Below are positions 51,009 to 61,317 of a stretch of 64,000 nt of DNA, piece after piece. This DNA is from Akkermansia sp. (GTDB lineage: Bacteria; Verrucomicrobiota; Verrucomicrobiia; Verrucomicrobiales; Akkermansiaceae), in NCBI GenBank assembly GCA_030525455.1, contig JAUNER010000001.1, positions 62,001 to 126,000 of the forward strand, read 5' to 3'. The translations under genes were made by a program, and so were the position numbers. Position 1 is the stretch's first letter. Each line of letters starts with the position of its first letter. Below the pieces are notes generated by a model. It worked only from the letters and a program-made list of their open reading frames with translations. It had not been told where the DNA came from and did not search any database.

Positions 51009-53561
51009 ATGAATACACAAACATTGGCAATGTTGGCAACTATGGGATTGGGGACAGGGGTAGCAATGTGTGCCCCGGCAAAAATAGTCACCCCGGAATC
51101 TGTTGCACAGGGGGTAGTGACTCGAATGACTCCGAGAGCCAAGGGACTTGTGACATTTAAAATAAAGAAAGATTTAGCCGATAAAATAGAAATAGAGGGA
51201 ACGGGCAAAGGTATAGCCATTTATGCTTCAGATGTACGGCGTCTGGTTTCTGGTTATGGGTGGTATTTGAAAAATGTGGCTAATGTGCATTTTTCCTGGA
51301 ATGGGAATCGACTTCATTTGCCGGAACAACTCCCACAGCCGGAAAGTAAGCTGACAATTGAATCGCCGTGGAAGATGACGTTTGCTTATAATTACTGCAC
51401 TTTATCGTATACAGCTCCATTTTGGGATTGGAAGAGATGGCAAAGAGAAATAGATTTTTTGGCATTGAGTGGATTTTCGCATGCCCTAGTAACTGCCGGA
51501 TTGGAAAAAGTCTGGCAAGAATTTCTCATTAAGCAGAAATACCCGAAAGATAAGATTTTTAAATTTATACCGAACCCTGCATTTGCCGCCTGGTGGAACA
51601 TGGGGAATTTAGAGGGATATGGTGGGCCGCTAAGTCAACAGCAGATTGATTATTTTGCTAAGCTGGGTAAGCATATTGTAGCTCGAATGACTCAGCTGGG
51701 TATGACGCCTGTATTACAAGGGTATGTGGGCTTTATTCCTGCGGATTTTAAGGATAGTACAAAAATAAATGATTTAAATGTAGTTCCTCAGGGGAAGTGG
51801 TGTGGGTTTGTGCGTCCAGCTGTGGTTGACCCAACTTGCCCGGCATTTGAGAAATTAGCCCAAGATTGGTACCAGAGCATCGAGAAAGTTTATGGTATCA
51901 AAGGGAAAATGTTTGGTGGGGACTTATTTCACGAAGGTGGCTCAAAGGGGAATATCAATGTCAGTGACGCTGCGACTGCTGTGCAGGAACAAATGATGAA
52001 AGCCGCCCCGGATTCAACATGGGTGCTTCAGGCCTGGCATGGGAATCCCTCGGTAGAATTGCTTAAAGGGGTGAAAAAAGAAAATACCTTGGTGCTAAAT
52101 CTGACAAAGAACTTGTCTGATAGGGCTATAAGCATACGTGATTTTGCAGACATCCCGTGCTTGTGGTGTGAATTGGCAAACTTCGGTGGTAATACAGGGA
52201 TGTACGGTGGCTTACCCTTGCTTTCAAAGCTGGGGACGTATATGGAAAAGCATAAAAGTAAGAATGTGATAGGTCTGGGGACTTTGTCAGAGGGGTTGGA
52301 AATAAATCCATTACACTATGCGATGTTTACAGATAGATTCTGGACAACAGAGAATTTTGATATGGATGCTTGGCTAGAAAAATATGCTAAGCAACGCTAC
52401 GGAGTAGCACCGGCGGAAGTGCTCACTGCTTTGAAAATCTTAGCTAATACGGTGTATAATCCGGTGCGTCAGCAGGAAGGCTGTACGGAATCAATTATAT
52501 GCGGACGACCAGACTGGAGCATTAGAAAAGCATCCACATGGGCTAGTGGCGAGCGGTATTTTGAGTTGCAAGATGTGACAAAAGCCGCCCAATCGTATTT
52601 GAAAGCCGCCCAGGCTAATCCGGAGTTGTGTAAGCTCGAAACATTTCGCTATGATTTGGTAGACGTCGTTCGTCAGGTGTTGGCTGATGCCGCTTATTAT
52701 CAATTACAAGAGGTGAAGGCGGCCTTTGATAACGGTAAAGAAAGTGCTTATAAACAAGAAGTCTCTAAGTTCCTGGAACTTATTAAGGATTTAGATGCCA
52801 TTCTTTCGACAGATACTCAATTCCTGCTAGGTACATGGCAGGCTAGAGCACTGGCTGTGGGGAAATCTTCCAATGATAAAAAGCTGATGAGTATTGCCTC
52901 AAAACGACTAATCACCACATGGATAGATAAAGCTCCGGCAAATTTGAATGATTATTCAAACCGCCAATGGGCTGGGTTAGTGGCGGATTTTTATTTGCCG
53001 AGATGGGAAAAGTTTTTTGCTACTCAGTTGCTTGTATTGAATAAATCAAAGTCGGCAGACGAGGCTAAAAAGAGCTTCTTAGAGCAAACTGCAAAGGCAG
53101 AGCTTGCCTTTGCTGAAGATTCAAAGGTGTATCCTACCAAACTCAATGGCAACACACTAAAAGTCGCCACGCAAATCTGGAATAAGCAAAAGGCTCTGCT
53201 GAAGAAACTCTGTGCCAGCCAGACTGCTGGTGGTCAAAAATGGGATTTGAAGCAAGGGACAACTTTGAGCTTTGATGTAACGGATAATATTGATAAAGCC
53301 GGTACTTATACTGCTACTATTCAATGGAAGAGTGGTGCAAATGCTGTTAAAATTCAGTCCGTTAAACTGTTTGAGGGGGATAAAGAAGTTGCTTCTGATG
53401 TCCATGAGGGACGAAGTGGACAGACAAATAGCCAAAACGTCTACACCTTGAAACTAGATAAATACCGTACAAATCTCGATGCTTATACCCTTAAAGTAGA
53501 AGCCTCCGGAGATGGGGGGAATAATAGCCAAGGCGAAATGATTTTTGAAAAAGTAAAATAA
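51009..53561 (+). CDS. secreted GH89 alpha-N-acetylglucosaminidase
   Basis: This 850-residue protein has a weak signal peptide (MNTQTLAMLATMGLGTGVAMCAPA). The body is GH89 (NAGLU family), which removes terminal alpha-linked GlcNAc. Family motifs include SPWKMTFAYNYCTLSYTAPFWDWKRW, FIPNPAFAAWWNMGNLEGYGGPLS, GGDLFHEGG with Glu309 and GLGTLSEGLEINPLHYAMF with Glu428, which align with the two catalytic Glu. A C-terminal beta module (about 740-850) resembles a binding domain. In gut bacteria such enzymes act on alpha-1,4-GlcNAc caps of gastric-type mucin or on heparan sulfate. It is divergent from the DtxR-family gene. Confidence 0.92.
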   Translation: MNTQTLAMLATMGLGTGVAMCAPAKIVTPESVAQGVVTRMTPRAKGLVTFKIKKDLADKIEIEGTGKGIAIYASDVRRLVSGYGWYLKNVANVHFSWNGNRLHLPEQLPQPESKLTIESPWKMTFAYNYCTLSYTAPFWDWKRWQREIDFLALSGFSHALVTAGLEKVWQEFLIKQKYPKDKIFKFIPNPAFAAWWNMGNLEGYGGPLSQQQIDYFAKLGKHIVARMTQLGMTPVLQGYVGFIPADFKDSTKINDLNVVPQGKWCGFVRPAVVDPTCPAFEKLAQDWYQSIEKVYGIKGKMFGGDLFHEGGSKGNINVSDAATAVQEQMMKAAPDSTWVLQAWHGNPSVELLKGVKKENTLVLNLTKNLSDRAISIRDFADIPCLWCELANFGGNTGMYGGLPLLSKLGTYMEKHKSKNVIGLGTLSEGLEINPLHYAMFTDRFWTTENFDMDAWLEKYAKQRYGVAPAEVLTALKILANTVYNPVRQQEGCTESIICGRPDWSIRKASTWASGERYFELQDVTKAAQSYLKAAQANPELCKLETFRYDLVDVVRQVLADAAYYQLQEVKAAFDNGKESAYKQEVSKFLELIKDLDAILSTDTQFLLGTWQARALAVGKSSNDKKLMSIASKRLITTWIDKAPANLNDYSNRQWAGLVADFYLPRWEKFFATQLLVLNKSKSADEAKKSFLEQTAKAELAFAEDSKVYPTKLNGNTLKVATQIWNKQKALLKKLCASQTAGGQKWDLKQGTTLSFDVTDNIDKAGTYTATIQWKSGANAVKIQSVKLFEGDKEVASDVHEGRSGQTNSQNVYTLKLDKYRTNLDAYTLKVEASGDGGNNSQGEMIFEKVK

Positions 53562-53615
53562 GTTGCTTTTAGCTCTGAGCTTGCCTGCTTGGATAAGAAG
53601 TGATTAAATATAGCC

Positions 53616-54401
53616 ATGAGTCAAACATTTGCAGAAAAATTAAATGTACGTATTCGTCAAACCGGGTCTGCTCTGTGTGTCGGCTTAGACCCTCGTCCGG
53701 TGATGGATGATATTTCCGCAATGCCGGCATTGTTGTGTAAGGTGGTGGAAGAAACAGCCCCCTATGCCGCTGCGTTTAAGCCGAATATTGCCTACTTTGA
53801 AGCCATGGGCTTGAAGGGGCTTCATATTTTAGAGGATTTGCTAAAGGATATGCCTAAAGATGTGCCTATTGTTCTCGATGCGAAGCGTGGGGACATTGGC
53901 GAGACTCAGAAGTACTATGCTCAGGCTTATTTTGAGCGTTGGGGGGTAGACGCTGTTACACTTAGTCCGTTTATGGGGTATGATACATTAGAGCCATTTT
54001 TGGACTATGAGGGGAAAGGTATTTATTTGCTCACAGTAACCTCAAATCCCGGTTCTGCAGACATTGAACGAAAAGAGTTGGCAGATGGGCGTAAGGTGTA
54101 TGAATTAGTTGGCGATATGGTACGTCGGTCGGTGTCAGAAGGTAGAAAGACAAGCGTAGGTATGGTCGTAGGGCTTACTAATGCTGATGCAGATATTTTG
54201 GCTCGTGTGCCGGATGCTCCCATGCTTATTCCCGGTTTGGGGGCACAGGGTGGGGATTTGTCTAGTCTTAGCGGTTCCGGGCGTGTGGCTCCGCCATTGA
54301 TTAATGTTTCACGTGGGATTATGTACCAGAACCCCGAGCTGAGTTATGCTGAAAAAGCAGCTAATTTTGCTCAGAAAATTCGCGATGCTTTGAAGGCATA
54401 G
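53616..54401 (+). CDS. pyrF: orotidine-5'-phosphate decarboxylase (type 2)
   Basis: PyrF converts OMP to UMP in pyrimidine synthesis. The 261-residue protein is the longer, type-2 form: LCVGLDPRP near the start, FKPNIAYFEAMG, VLDAKRGDIGETQKYYAQ with the catalytic Lys/Asp array, VTLSPFMGYDTLEPF, and LIPGLGAQGGD near the phosphate site, then VNVSRGIMY-like INVSRGIMYQ. It is monocistronic, followed by a strong terminator. Confidence 0.95.
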   Translation: MSQTFAEKLNVRIRQTGSALCVGLDPRPVMDDISAMPALLCKVVEETAPYAAAFKPNIAYFEAMGLKGLHILEDLLKDMPKDVPIVLDAKRGDIGETQKYYAQAYFERWGVDAVTLSPFMGYDTLEPFLDYEGKGIYLLTVTSNPGSADIERKELADGRKVYELVGDMVRRSVSEGRKTSVGMVVGLTNADADILARVPDAPMLIPGLGAQGGDLSSLSGSGRVAPPLINVSRGIMYQNPELSYAEKAANFAQKIRDALKA

Positions 54402-54420
54402 GCTATATTGATTTAGTCTG

Positions 54421-54466
54421 AAAAAGAGGGGAATAGCCCGGAAATGGAACTATTCCCCTTTTTTTG
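54421..54466. terminator. terminator between pyrF and nadE
   Basis: The stem AGGGGAATAG (54427-54436) / CTATTCCCCT (54450-54459) has an A-run on the left and a T-run on the right, so it can serve both convergent genes. Confidence 0.9.
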
Positions 54467-54486
54467 TGTTTATATGGAAGAGGGAT

Positions 54487-56412
54487 TTAGTCTTCAAGAT
54501 AGCTTTGCCAAGCAGTCGCCCAAGCATCAGAGGGCATTCGCCAATCACCACGTGGAGACAGTGCGATAGTGCCAACCTTTGGTCCATCCGGACTACAACT
54601 GCGTTTGAATTGCTGTTGGAAGAAACGGCGAATAAAAATACCTAGGCATTTTTTGATAAAGTCGGTATTGAATTTATCTGCAAATGCCTGTTCGGCAAGG
54701 GCCAATATTTTATCTGGTTGTGCCCCGTATTTGAAGAAATGGTAGAGGAAGAAATCATGCAGGTCGTATGGACCGATGACATCTTCTGTTTTTTGCTCGA
54801 TAGAACCATCATCTGATGGTGGGAGTAATTCCGGACTAACAGGAGTAGCATTAATATCTCGCAGGATTTTTGCCAATTCGGGGGAAGAGTGTCCGGCTAT
54901 ATGCTCGATAAGGCAACGGATGAGCGTTTTGGGAATGGAGCAGTTGACGGAGTACATAGACATGTGGTCTCCGTTATAAGTGCTCCAACCAAGTGCGATT
55001 TCTGAAAGGTCACCAGTGCCGACGACCATGCCGCCGTGCTTGTTTGCTAAATCCATGAGGATTTGGGTACGCTCACGGGCTTGTACATTTTCGTAGGTTG
55101 TGGTGCGTTCTGCAGGGTCGTGACCAATGTCAGAAAAATGCTGTAAACAAGCATTTGAAATAGGAACTTCTCGAAACTCAACACCAAGAAGCCGGCACAT
55201 TTCTGTGGCATTGGACCGTGTGCGCGTGGTCGTGCCAAAGCCTGGCATGGTGAGTGCCAAAATATCCGTTGTAGGTTTATTGAGTAATTCACAAGCACGT
55301 TTGCAAATAATGAGGGCAAGTGTAGAATCCAGCCCCCCGGAAATGCCGATGACTAGTTTTTTGGCATGGGTGTGCTCGATTCGCTTTGCAAGCCCATGGG
55401 TTTGAATGTTGAGAATTTCTTCGCAGCGAATTTCTTGCTCTGATTCGCTTGGTAAAAATGGGTAGGGACTAATCCTTGCAAAGTCAAGTGAGGGTGAGCA
55501 GGGGGGAGAGCTGATGGTTTCTATGTAGAGGCAGTTGTCACCGTACAGTCGGGTATCGTCAAAGCTGCTGTCCATGAGCCGTGCCGTCATTAATCGCTCT
55601 ATATCGACGTCTGCGTAATGAATAGTACTTTCTCTATGGAATCCGGAATCTTGAATGATGAGTTCCCCATTAATAGCTATAAGAGAGTGCCCGGCAGATA
55701 CAGAATCTGTGGTAGATTCCCCAACCCCGGCAGATGAGTGTACATAGGCACATAAGCATCGGGCACTTTGCTGAGCGACGAGGTCTTTGGCGTATTGGTA
55801 TTTATTGACTAGGCTTGCACCTGCATCCGGGTTTAGAATGATTCGTGCCCCGGCTAGTGCGAGGTGTGAGCTAGGAGGGATGATGCTTCTGAGGTCATCA
55901 CCTAGTTCAACGCCTGCACTGAATGGACCGGCACCATCGCGTAGAATAATGCCTGTACCAAAGGGGACTTCTTCGCCATTAATATCAACCATGTGGACGG
56001 TGTCACCAAGGAGTCGTGCTGAAGAAAAATGGCGTTTTTGGTATGAGTCGCGTGAATTTGGAAGAATGGTTTTAGGGATGAGAGCCAGAAGTGAACCATC
56101 TTGTACGACGGCGGCGACATTAAACAAGGATTCTTCGTAAAGTAAGGGCAATCCTAATATGGCAATGGTCGGACAATCCTGAGTAGATTCAATAAATTCC
56201 AGTAGCCCTTCCATTGCGGCTTGTTGGAGCACTGGTTGTAGGAATAAATCACCACAGCTTGCACCCGTGATGCTTAATTCCGGGAATACAATAACGGCGG
56301 CATCATTCTCTGAGGCTGTGTGGTATAGCCGAATGAGTTCATTAACATTATAAGAAACATCGGCGACTCTAAGTTGAGGAACAGCTGTGGCAAGTCGGTA
56401 GTACCCAAACAT
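54487..56412 (-). CDS. nadE: NAD+ synthetase with nitrilase-like domain lacking the catalytic cysteine
   Basis: The start at 56412 gives 641 residues (MFGYYRLATAVPQLRVAD). The N-terminal nitrilase-type domain has Glu in VVFPELSITG and Lys in LIPKTILPN. The third catalytic residue, normally Cys in G-V-E-I-C-E-D, is replaced: the sequence is GVELGDDLRS with Gly171. The C-terminal synthetase domain is intact: VIGISGGLDSTLALIIC (ATP loop), TMPGFGTTTRTRSNA, VGTGDLSEIALGWSTYNGDHM. It should amidate deamido-NAD with ammonia. Without the cysteine, glutamine hydrolysis is unlikely by the usual route. It lies upstream of a terminator shared with pyrF. Confidence 0.92.
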   Translation of the reverse strand: MFGYYRLATAVPQLRVADVSYNVNELIRLYHTASENDAAVIVFPELSITGASCGDLFLQPVLQQAAMEGLLEFIESTQDCPTIAILGLPLLYEESLFNVAAVVQDGSLLALIPKTILPNSRDSYQKRHFSSARLLGDTVHMVDINGEEVPFGTGIILRDGAGPFSAGVELGDDLRSIIPPSSHLALAGARIILNPDAGASLVNKYQYAKDLVAQQSARCLCAYVHSSAGVGESTTDSVSAGHSLIAINGELIIQDSGFHRESTIHYADVDIERLMTARLMDSSFDDTRLYGDNCLYIETISSPPCSPSLDFARISPYPFLPSESEQEIRCEEILNIQTHGLAKRIEHTHAKKLVIGISGGLDSTLALIICKRACELLNKPTTDILALTMPGFGTTTRTRSNATEMCRLLGVEFREVPISNACLQHFSDIGHDPAERTTTYENVQARERTQILMDLANKHGGMVVGTGDLSEIALGWSTYNGDHMSMYSVNCSIPKTLIRCLIEHIAGHSSPELAKILRDINATPVSPELLPPSDDGSIEQKTEDVIGPYDLHDFFLYHFFKYGAQPDKILALAEQAFADKFNTDFIKKCLGIFIRRFFQQQFKRSCSPDGPKVGTIALSPRGDWRMPSDAWATAWQSYLED

Positions 56413-56516
56413 AACAGGACTTTTTTTGATTATACTAAATTCCATGCGTGAGCTTGTAAAGCCATGATTGTTTCGTCATTGGCAGAATCAAACGCATTGG
56501 TGAAATTTTTTGTGTT

Positions 56517-57875
56517 CTATAATTGGTTTAGAAGTGAGCAAACACAGCATTGACGATGTTTGCATAAATCTTCGTGAATTTGCAATAAGCCTTGGTGTTG
56601 CCACGCATATTTCAGAAACATGGCTGCATCCGGACGTTCGGCAAAAAGGGAATTATGAATAGCCTGAACTTTAGTGCTGGCTTTTGATGCTTTTAGTGTT
56701 AAGTAAACCTCCCAAGCCGCATTTGTGCCGTCCATGGGGAGTACATGATTGATGATAAAGTCGAGGATTCTCTCCTTACCCATGAGAGCCATTTGTGATT
56801 TAGTTTGCTTAGAGGGCAGGGTGCAGTGCGTGCTCCAGTAGGGGTGGTTAAGTTTAGTGAGGTAATGGGTGAGCTCGTCTATTTTTTTGGGAGAGCAAAG
56901 AGTTTTAAAGTTTGCGAAATCAGAGGCAATCACGGCTAATGCACCCGTTCTTCTCTGAGGGTGGTTAGCAGGACGAGAGCCAGATAAAACCCAAGGGAAG
57001 TTTCTTTCTGGAGCTAGTTCAAATTGTTCGCGTAGTGGCCACCATTGCCCCCAAAGTGTTTTGTGGTGATTGATGGCTTCAAGGGTACAATCTTCTTTGA
57101 GAATGGGTATGAGAAAACCGGATGTGCCAAACAAAATGGCTTCAGGAGCGACTTGTATGGACTTTAGTGGAGCTCGCATAGCTAAGTGCCGCATAGCGAT
57201 TTTATTTTGTCTATATCCGAGGGTTTCCGCAATATTTTCGTATAAGCATTGGTCGCTATCTGTGTATTGAATCTGAGCCAGATATTTTTGGTGTTTTTTT
57301 TGTATTCGGTAGGCGGCCGCTGATTGTAGCAGAGTTAGGATGCGGTCAATACTTTCTTTTTTTAGTGCTTTTGAATGCTGGCACTGACGGATAGGGGGGA
57401 GATTGGGAAGCCGGTCAGAGTGATTTAGTAGAAGTTTTTTAGGAATAACGACGAAGGGGATGTTTTTATGTTGGGAATTCTGTGTGAACCATTCTTTTTT
57501 AGGCGGGGCACAGGTTATGTGTAAGATAACCTTGTCAAAATTCGGGTTGGTGGAGTGTCCGTGATGTTCCCAATTTTCAGGGATGGTGTCTAGTTCAATG
57601 TCACCGGCAAATGTCGTCCCATTAATGGAAATTCGGGCATTGAGGAAATCCGGCCCTGCTCCGCGATTCCAATCCCCATAGTCTTCGATGCGAATTTCTC
57701 GTTGTTCGTTATCTGTAAACTGAACACCAAATGCCCCTTCGTAAAGCAGTAGCTGTAAGATGCGTTCCTCTGGTAGTCGATCTATCCATTCCTTTGGAGC
57801 TTCCTGTGAGGAAAACTCCGTGTCGTCGGCCACTAAAGCTCGTTCATAGAGTACTGCTAAGGAACAAATGTCCAT
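56517..57875 (-). CDS. DUF2851-family protein
   Basis: This 452-residue protein matches the DUF2851 family. Its N-terminal region carries VQFTDNEQREIRIEDYGDWNRGAGPDFLNARI, then a GDIELDTIPENWEHHGHSTNP segment with a HxH-like cluster and a VILHI strand. The first block is restriction-endonuclease-like in appearance, but no function is established. The C-terminus has a Cys-rich end (KHRQCCVCSLLN). It follows the STAS-domain gene on the same strand after 33 bases. Confidence 0.85.
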   Translation of the reverse strand: MDICSLAVLYERALVADDTEFSSQEAPKEWIDRLPEERILQLLLYEGAFGVQFTDNEQREIRIEDYGDWNRGAGPDFLNARISINGTTFAGDIELDTIPENWEHHGHSTNPNFDKVILHITCAPPKKEWFTQNSQHKNIPFVVIPKKLLLNHSDRLPNLPPIRQCQHSKALKKESIDRILTLLQSAAAYRIQKKHQKYLAQIQYTDSDQCLYENIAETLGYRQNKIAMRHLAMRAPLKSIQVAPEAILFGTSGFLIPILKEDCTLEAINHHKTLWGQWWPLREQFELAPERNFPWVLSGSRPANHPQRRTGALAVIASDFANFKTLCSPKKIDELTHYLTKLNHPYWSTHCTLPSKQTKSQMALMGKERILDFIINHVLPMDGTNAAWEVYLTLKASKASTKVQAIHNSLFAERPDAAMFLKYAWQHQGLLQIHEDLCKHRQCCVCSLLNQL

Positions 57876-57908
57876 GAGCCTAAAAGGCTTGATTATCTTG
57901 TGAGGTAG

Positions 57909-58433
57909 TTAGTTTTTATCTCGTTCAAGTTCCTCTTTTAAGATGTCTGTGACGTTGCGGAATTTTTCCGCATTTTCTTCACTGATTTCACTTAATGTGA
58001 GGTGAGAATTAAGCACATGAAGTGTTTGCTCATGAGATGTTAGCTGTACGTCAGGTGTGCCCTCAGAGGAGAGTTTGGCACGGATTTGTGCAATTTTTCC
58101 GCGCCATGGAGCAGATGGCGGCTCAATGGCTAATATAGCATCTAGACCTAAGCTTTCTAAGGCATTGAGGCATCGTTCACTAGCACTTGTAATTTGGACT
58201 GCTCCATTATGTGGCATGACTCGGCGAGCTAGCCCAACGAGTGTGCCCATAAATGTTGAGTCGATGCCGGCACAGGTTTCTAGGTCAATGACGATAATAC
58301 GACCGCCATTATCGATGTAGGCGGAGGCTAATGAATTTACAACTGGACTATTGGCGAAGCTGGCTCTTCCAGAGCAACGAATCCAGAGAAAATCGTCAAA
58401 ATTACCAAATAAAATTGATGCGTTGTTGTTCAC
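57909..58433 (-). CDS. STAS-domain protein (anti-sigma-factor antagonist-like)
   Basis: This 174-residue protein starts at a GTG. The STAS domain (about 10-110) has the core IIVIDLETCAGIDSTFMGTLVGL, with Ser/Thr at the site that is phosphorylated in SpoIIAA-type antagonists, and QITSASERCLNALESLGLDAI. A further 60 residues form a helical tail (SHLTLSEISEENAEKFRNVTDILKEELER). No anti-sigma kinase or phosphatase gene is adjacent in the window. The DUF2851 gene follows downstream. Confidence 0.8.
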   Translation of the reverse strand: MNNNASILFGNFDDFLWIRCSGRASFANSPVVNSLASAYIDNGGRIIVIDLETCAGIDSTFMGTLVGLARRVMPHNGAVQITSASERCLNALESLGLDAILAIEPPSAPWRGKIAQIRAKLSSEGTPDVQLTSHEQTLHVLNSHLTLSEISEENAEKFRNVTDILKEELERDKN

Positions 58434-58520
58434 GATAATATTGGAATGGAAACATAATAAATAACAACTTACTCGTCCATAGTCAAGACAAGAAATTTGT
58501 CAGATGGTATATTTGAAAGG

Positions 58521-58565
58521 TAAAAAATTCCCTCTCTAAGTAATTATTTTTACTTAGAGAGGGAA
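58521..58565 (-). terminator. terminator of the suf operon
   Basis: A perfect 16-bp stem TTCCCTCTCTAAGTAA (58528-58543) / TTACTTAGAGAGGGAA (58550-58565), with an A-run at 58522-58527, gives stem plus T-run on the minus strand, just after sufD. Confidence 0.93.
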
Positions 58566-58590
58566 TAAGTGAGAATTTGTATATTTTTTG

Positions 58591-59844
58591 TTACAGAATG
58601 ATTGAAGTAAGAGCTTCTTTGAGAGGTGAGCTATCGAATTGTTCAATAACATTCTGAAGGACCCCATCAGAAATCATCGTTTTTGCAGTGACTTCAGGAA
58701 TACCACGAGAGGAAAGATAAAATACTTCTTCCGGAGAAATTGATGAAGTCGCTGTGCCGTGTGAGCATTGCACGCGGTCAGCTAGAATTTCTAATCCCGG
58801 TAGGGAATGTGCCACAGCATTTGGGGAAAGGAGGAGGTTTTTATTGCTTTGATAAGCATTGGAATCATGAGCACCCTCGTCGATTCGAATCATGCCACTG
58901 AAAACAGCCGCCGCATGGTCATTAAGCACATTGGCATAGTAGAGATTGCTGGCTGTGCCACGATGTGTGTGATGCTGATAGGTTCTTTGTTCCAGTTGTT
59001 GATGATTGGTGAGTCTGTTTGCAGAATATAACCGTATATTGGCTTCTTCGGCATCGGTGGAAGCTATCGTTTCCTGACGAGTCCATTTTGTTCCCTTGTG
59101 GGTGGTAAAATGCTCAATAAGTGAGTATTCTGTAGCAGATAAATGAGCGAGTTCAACAGCCCTAGAATTATCTGATAGATTTTGAACGAGAGCTATGTGA
59201 ACTGAAGCTCCTCCGGAAGCTTGAACTTGTTGGATGCCAACGCACATTTGAGAGACATCCGACGAAGAGCCAATGTGTTGCTCTAGGATGTGAAGTGAGC
59301 TGTTTTTTTCTGCGATAACCAATGTGTAGGGGAAGCAGACAATATGGTCACCGTTTAAGAAATGCTGAATTTCGATGTGTGCGGAGACATCTTTTTTAGC
59401 CCAGATAACCACGCCAAATGGATGAATGGCCGATGCTAAAGTAGCTAATTGGTCAGACCCTATGGTTGGTATGGCTTTGGGGAAGTATTTCTTAGCCAAC
59501 TCCGGATACGTCTCGCAGAATTGGGCTGTGCTACATATAACTAGGTCTTTGGCTCCCTCGTCGTTATAGTGAAATTCCCCATTAGCACAAATCACACGCA
59601 AGACTTTATCACCCTGCATGGCTTGCTTTTCTTTAGCAAGTTTCATGATGTGGTCGTCGTCGGCACCACTAGCAAGGGTAAATCCTTCAAGGGAATAATT
59701 CTTCGGTGAACCAAATCGCCAAGATTCGTCTAAACGAGATGGCCCGGGAATGTCGCTTAGCGATTCCAGAAGAGATAAGCGAGCTTGTTCTGCCCAATTG
59801 AAATCGTATGTGTAAAGTTTTTGATTAGAAATCCACTGATGCAT
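58591..59844 (-). CDS. sufD: Fe-S cluster assembly protein SufD
   Basis: The start is at ATG 59844 (417 residues), which has a perfect AAGGAGG Shine-Dalgarno 5 bases upstream overlapping the sufB stop; a TTG 18 bases earlier is less likely. The C-terminal half carries the SufB/SufD beta-helix core with AAVFSGMIRIDEGAHDSNAYQSNKNLLLS and DRVQCSHGTATSSISPEEVFYLSSRGI. SufD forms the SufBC2D scaffold for building Fe-S clusters. It is the last gene of the run sufC-sufB-sufD, followed by a strong terminator. Confidence 0.94.
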   Translation of the reverse strand: MHQWISNQKLYTYDFNWAEQARLSLLESLSDIPGPSRLDESWRFGSPKNYSLEGFTLASGADDDHIMKLAKEKQAMQGDKVLRVICANGEFHYNDEGAKDLVICSTAQFCETYPELAKKYFPKAIPTIGSDQLATLASAIHPFGVVIWAKKDVSAHIEIQHFLNGDHIVCFPYTLVIAEKNSSLHILEQHIGSSSDVSQMCVGIQQVQASGGASVHIALVQNLSDNSRAVELAHLSATEYSLIEHFTTHKGTKWTRQETIASTDAEEANIRLYSANRLTNHQQLEQRTYQHHTHRGTASNLYYANVLNDHAAAVFSGMIRIDEGAHDSNAYQSNKNLLLSPNAVAHSLPGLEILADRVQCSHGTATSSISPEEVFYLSSRGIPEVTAKTMISDGVLQNVIEQFDSSPLKEALTSIIL

Positions 59845-59854
59845 CTCAACCTCC

Positions 59855-61291
59855 TTAGCCAATACTGTCTTCCATTTCCAAGTCGATTAAACGTCTCAGT
59901 TCAACAGAATATTCCATGGGAAATTCTTGAACAAGGTCGTTAATAAAGCCATTTACTGCTAGAGACATAGCAGCTGCTTTGGGGATGCCTCGTTGCTGCA
60001 TATAAAAGAGCATTTCTTCGGATACTTGAGAGACAGAAGCCTCATGTTGAATCATGCTTTTATCGCCCTTAACGGTGGTTGCCGGGTAGGTGTCTGTGCG
60101 ACTGTTTGCGGCCAATAAAAGTGCATCACACTCGGTATTGTTTTTACAACCTTTGACGCCTTTTGCCATGACGACTTCTCCTCGATAGCTGGCACGACCT
60201 TCGCCAATGCTGATAGATTTTGAAACGATATTTGAAGTTGTATCATCAGCGGCATGAATCATCTTTGCCCCAGTATCTTGGTGCTGACCTGTGTTTGCCA
60301 GAGCGATGGAAATTACCTCGCCTTTGGCACGTTTGCCTTTTAAGACGACAGCCGGGTATTTCATGGTAAGCCCGGAGCCGATATTGCAGTCAATCCAGCG
60401 AATTTCGGCTTCTTCCATGGCAATGCCTCGTTTTGTCACCATGTTAAAGACATTTGAAGACCAGTTCTGTACAGTCACATACTGGATTTTTGCACCTTTG
60501 AGGGCAACGAGTTCAACGACGGCAGAGTGTAGAGTGGATGTTTCAAATTGAGGAGCGGTACATCCTTCCATGTACATGAGTTCTGCCCCTTCATCTGCTA
60601 TGATGAGCGTTCTTTCAAATTGCCCGAAGTTCTCAGAATTGATTCGGAAATATGCCTGGAGTGGATGTTTGAGCTTGACGCCTTTGGGGACGTAAATAAA
60701 TGAACCACCAGAAAAGACGGCACTATTGAGAGCAGAAAATTTATTGTCACCTGTGGGGATAACTTTTCCAAACCATGGGCGAAAGATTTCTTCGTGTTCC
60801 TTGAGCCCCTGAGTAGAGTTGACAAAGATAACCCCTTGGTTTCGCAACTCTTCTTTCATGTTGGAGTAGGCAGATTCAGAGTCATATTGTGCTTCAACTC
60901 CCGCCAGAAACTGTCGTTCTTGTTCCGGTACGCCAAGGCGTTCAAAGGTTCTCTTGACATCATCTGGTACATCATCCCAGCTACGCTTGGGGCGTTCGCC
61001 ATCTGAGAGGTAATATCTGATTTGTGAAAAATCTATGTTCTCAATAGCCGGTGGAGCCCAGTGCGTAGGCATGGGCTTGCTTTCAAATGTTTGTAGAGCC
61101 GATTTGCGAAATTGGCGAATCCAATCCGGCTCGTTCTTAACGTCACAAATGTAGTCGATGGTTTCTTCGCTCAGACCATATCCGGCATCGTATTTGTGGC
61201 GTTCAGGGAAGTGAAAGTTCCCTTTAGAACTATCAAAGTTAAAGAGATTTTCTTTCCCCGATGTGGCAGGAATTTCGTTTGTGTCACTCAT
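59855..61291 (-). CDS. sufB: Fe-S cluster assembly protein SufB
   Basis: This 478-residue scaffold subunit has the family N-terminus ([28 protein letters not shown]) and the beta-helix core with [51 protein letters not shown] (acceptor Cys in EGC) and [23 protein letters not shown]. It receives sulfur from a SufS desulfurase, which is not encoded in this window. It sits 26 bases after sufC and 10 bases before sufD. Confidence 0.96.
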   Translation of the reverse strand: MSDTNEIPATSGKENLFNFDSSKGNFHFPERHKYDAGYGLSEETIDYICDVKNEPDWIRQFRKSALQTFESKPMPTHWAPPAIENIDFSQIRYYLSDGERPKRSWDDVPDDVKRTFERLGVPEQERQFLAGVEAQYDSESAYSNMKEELRNQGVIFVNSTQGLKEHEEIFRPWFGKVIPTGDNKFSALNSAVFSGGSFIYVPKGVKLKHPLQAYFRINSENFGQFERTLIIADEGAELMYMEGCTAPQFETSTLHSAVVELVALKGAKIQYVTVQNWSSNVFNMVTKRGIAMEEAEIRWIDCNIGSGLTMKYPAVVLKGKRAKGEVISIALANTGQHQDTGAKMIHAADDTTSNIVSKSISIGEGRASYRGEVVMAKGVKGCKNNTECDALLLAANSRTDTYPATTVKGDKSMIQHEASVSQVSEEMLFYMQQRGIPKAAAMSLAVNGFINDLVQEFPMEYSVELRRLIDLEMEDSIG

Positions 61292-61317
61292 GTGTCTGCC
61301 TTTTGTATGTCTATGAG

